Translations under genes and position numbers: made by a program
The notes under the pieces: model-generated
The model's input: the letters and a program-made list of their open reading frames with translations, nothing else
What the model was told of the DNA's origin: nothing
The model's database searches: none
In this document: positions 5,747 to 6,939 of the stretch, one piece after another
How the letters are laid out: every line of letters starts with the position of its first letter
How positions within the stretch are numbered: the stretch's first letter is position 1
Assembly: GCA_030626465.1 (NCBI GenBank)
Contig: DAOUOU010000147.1
Location: forward strand, 1-6,939
Length of the DNA stretch: 6,939 bases
Source of the DNA: Bacteroidales bacterium
Lineage (GTDB): Bacteria > Bacteroidota > Bacteroidia > Bacteroidales > UBA10428
Direction of reading: 5' to 3'

Positions 5747-6939
5747 ATGAAAGACAAATCAATTAGTTTCCTGCTTGGCATAGGTTTTCTATTGCTTGTT
5801 AACTGCAACATCAATTATGGAGAAGATGGTTATAGACTTTGGTTGAGATATGATATGATTGAAGATGAAGATATTCTTGATAAATACGCATCCTCTATAA
5901 ATCAGGTAATCCTCAATGGAAATTCAACTACAATCTCCGCTATAAAAGAAGAGCTTGAAATTGGATTAAGAGGATTATTAGGCAAGGAAATTATTTTTGC
6001 AGAACAAACAGATAAAGAAGGTTTGCTAGTACTAGGTACACCAGAAAACTCCTCTGAAATTGCATCTTTGAATATTGAAGATAAGTTAGAGCAGTTAGGT
6101 AATGAAGGATTTTTGATTTTCACCACACAGCTGAGTAATAAGAAAGCAATAATAATTGCTGCTAATTCGGACATTGGACTGTTGTATGCCTCTTATCATT
6201 TTTTACAAATGCTCCAGACACATCAATCAATAGAGAAAATTTCTATTGTCAGCACTCCAAAAATACAACACCGTTTATTGAACCACTGGGATAATCTGGA
6301 TAGAAAAGTTGAAAGAGGATATGCGGGATTTTCACTCTGGAATTGGAATAAATTGCCCGATTATATTGATCCCCGGTATAAAGATTATGCCCGTGCAAAT
6401 GCTTCCATAGGAATAAATGGTACAGCTATAACCAATGTAAATGCAAATGCGCTGGTACTAACTACCGAATACCTTGAAAAAGTTGCTGCTCTGGCAAATG
6501 TCTTTCGGCCCTATGGAATAAAAGTTTACCTGACTGCCAGATTTAGTGCCCCTGTTGAAATCGGAGGTCTGAAAACTGCTGATCCTCTCGATGAGGAAGT
6601 GATCGAATGGTGGAAAGAGAAAGTCGATGAGATCTATGGTCTCATACCTGATTTTGGAGGTTTCCTGGTAAAGGCAAATTCGGAAGGTCAACCCGGTCCG
6701 CAAAATTATGGCCGTTCTCATGCTGAGGGAGCGAATTTACTGGCCGATGCTGTTGGACCTCATGGAGGCATTGTTATGTGGCGTGCTTTTGTATACTCCA
6801 ACGAAGAACCTGAAGATAGAGCAAAGCAAGCATATAATGAATTCATACCATTGGATGGAAAGTTTATGGAAAATGTACTGGTACAGGCAAAAAACGGTCC
6901 TATTGATTTTCAGCCCCGCGAGCCCTTTCATCCCTTGTT
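5747..6939 (+). CDS. aguA: GH67 alpha-glucuronidase, 5' part (3' end outside window)
   Basis: The visible 397 residues match family GH67, which removes glucuronic or 4-O-methylglucuronic acid from the non-reducing-end xylose of xylo-oligosaccharides. Family blocks are DGYRLWLRY (27-35), LLNHWDNLDRKVERGYAGFSLWNW (177-200), ASIGINGTAITNVNA (219-233), YGIKVYLTARFSAP (256-269), LVKANSEGQPGPQNYGR (307-323), GGIVMWRAFVY (340-350) and NGPIDFQPREPFHPL (383-397). By analogy with characterised GH67 enzymes, E313 in ANSEGQ is the catalytic acid and D387 in GPIDFQ one of the two carboxylates of the inverting base; the other lies beyond the window. Family proteins have around 700 residues, so somewhat over half is present. 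Residues 1-25 are an export signal with core FLLGIGFLLLV; Cys20 could be a lipidation site, but the preceding Asn is atypical. The ATG at 5747 is chosen because it alone gives the full signal. The enzyme probably acts in the periplasm with a xylan locus continuing to the right. Confidence 0.93.
   Translation, partial: MKDKSISFLLGIGFLLLVNCNINYGEDGYRLWLRYDMIEDEDILDKYASSINQVILNGNSTTISAIKEELEIGLRGLLGKEIIFAEQTDKEGLLVLGTPENSSEIASLNIEDKLEQLGNEGFLIFTTQLSNKKAIIIAANSDIGLLYASYHFLQMLQTHQSIEKISIVSTPKIQHRLLNHWDNLDRKVERGYAGFSLWNWNKLPDYIDPRYKDYARANASIGINGTAITNVNANALVLTTEYLEKVAALANVFRPYGIKVYLTARFSAPVEIGGLKTADPLDEEVIEWWKEKVDEIYGLIPDFGGFLVKANSEGQPGPQNYGRSHAEGANLLADAVGPHGGIVMWRAFVYSNEEPEDRAKQAYNEFIPLDGKFMENVLVQAKNGPIDFQPREPFHPL

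Noticed and set aside
5902..6174. 90-codon minus-strand open frame
   Set aside because: It lies wholly opposite the N-terminal part of the GH67 gene, whose plus-strand frame matches a known family; the minus-strand product has no recognisable motif.

Overview
The window looks like a chromosomal segment of an environmental, probably marine or sediment-dwelling, Bacteroidota bacterium. Supporting signs are AT-rich DNA, no clear Shine-Dalgarno sequences before the starts, long AT-rich spacers, an outer-membrane beta-barrel ending in Phe, a large secreted repeat protein with a C-terminal tail like type IX secretion (T9SS) sorting domains, and a GH67 alpha-glucuronidase. The genus cannot be named from the sequence alone.

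Layout, left to right: (1) the 3' part of an outer-membrane beta-barrel gene (+, 1-621); (2) after a 58-bp convergent gap, a TIGR03032/DUF4915-type gene (-, 680-1747); (3) a 148-bp divergent intergenic region; (4) a two-domain GNAT acetyltransferase gene (+, 1896-2819), whose last 15 codons form one arm-to-arm perfect hairpin that probably doubles as a terminator; (5) a convergent 97-bp gap; (6) an 805-residue secreted protein (-, 2917-5334) with an unusual basic N-terminal extension, ten FG-GAP/VCBS-like repeats of 53 residues, a Calx-beta-like domain and a T9SS-like tail; (7) a 412-bp AT-rich non-coding region with palindromes; (8) the 5' part of a GH67 alpha-glucuronidase gene (+, from 5747), cut off by the window end.

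The genes do not form one operon, because the strand changes between every neighbouring pair. The GH67 gene suggests that a xylan or glucuronoxylan utilisation locus begins at the right edge. The repeat protein is probably surface-displayed or released through T9SS. The DUF4915 and GNAT genes share a divergent intergenic region and might be co-regulated, but their substrates are unknown. I see no RNA genes, CRISPR array, insertion sequence or evident novel multi-gene system. The most distinctive items are the ten-unit propeller-like protein with its extended basic leader, and the terminator-like hairpin embedded in the end of the GNAT gene.
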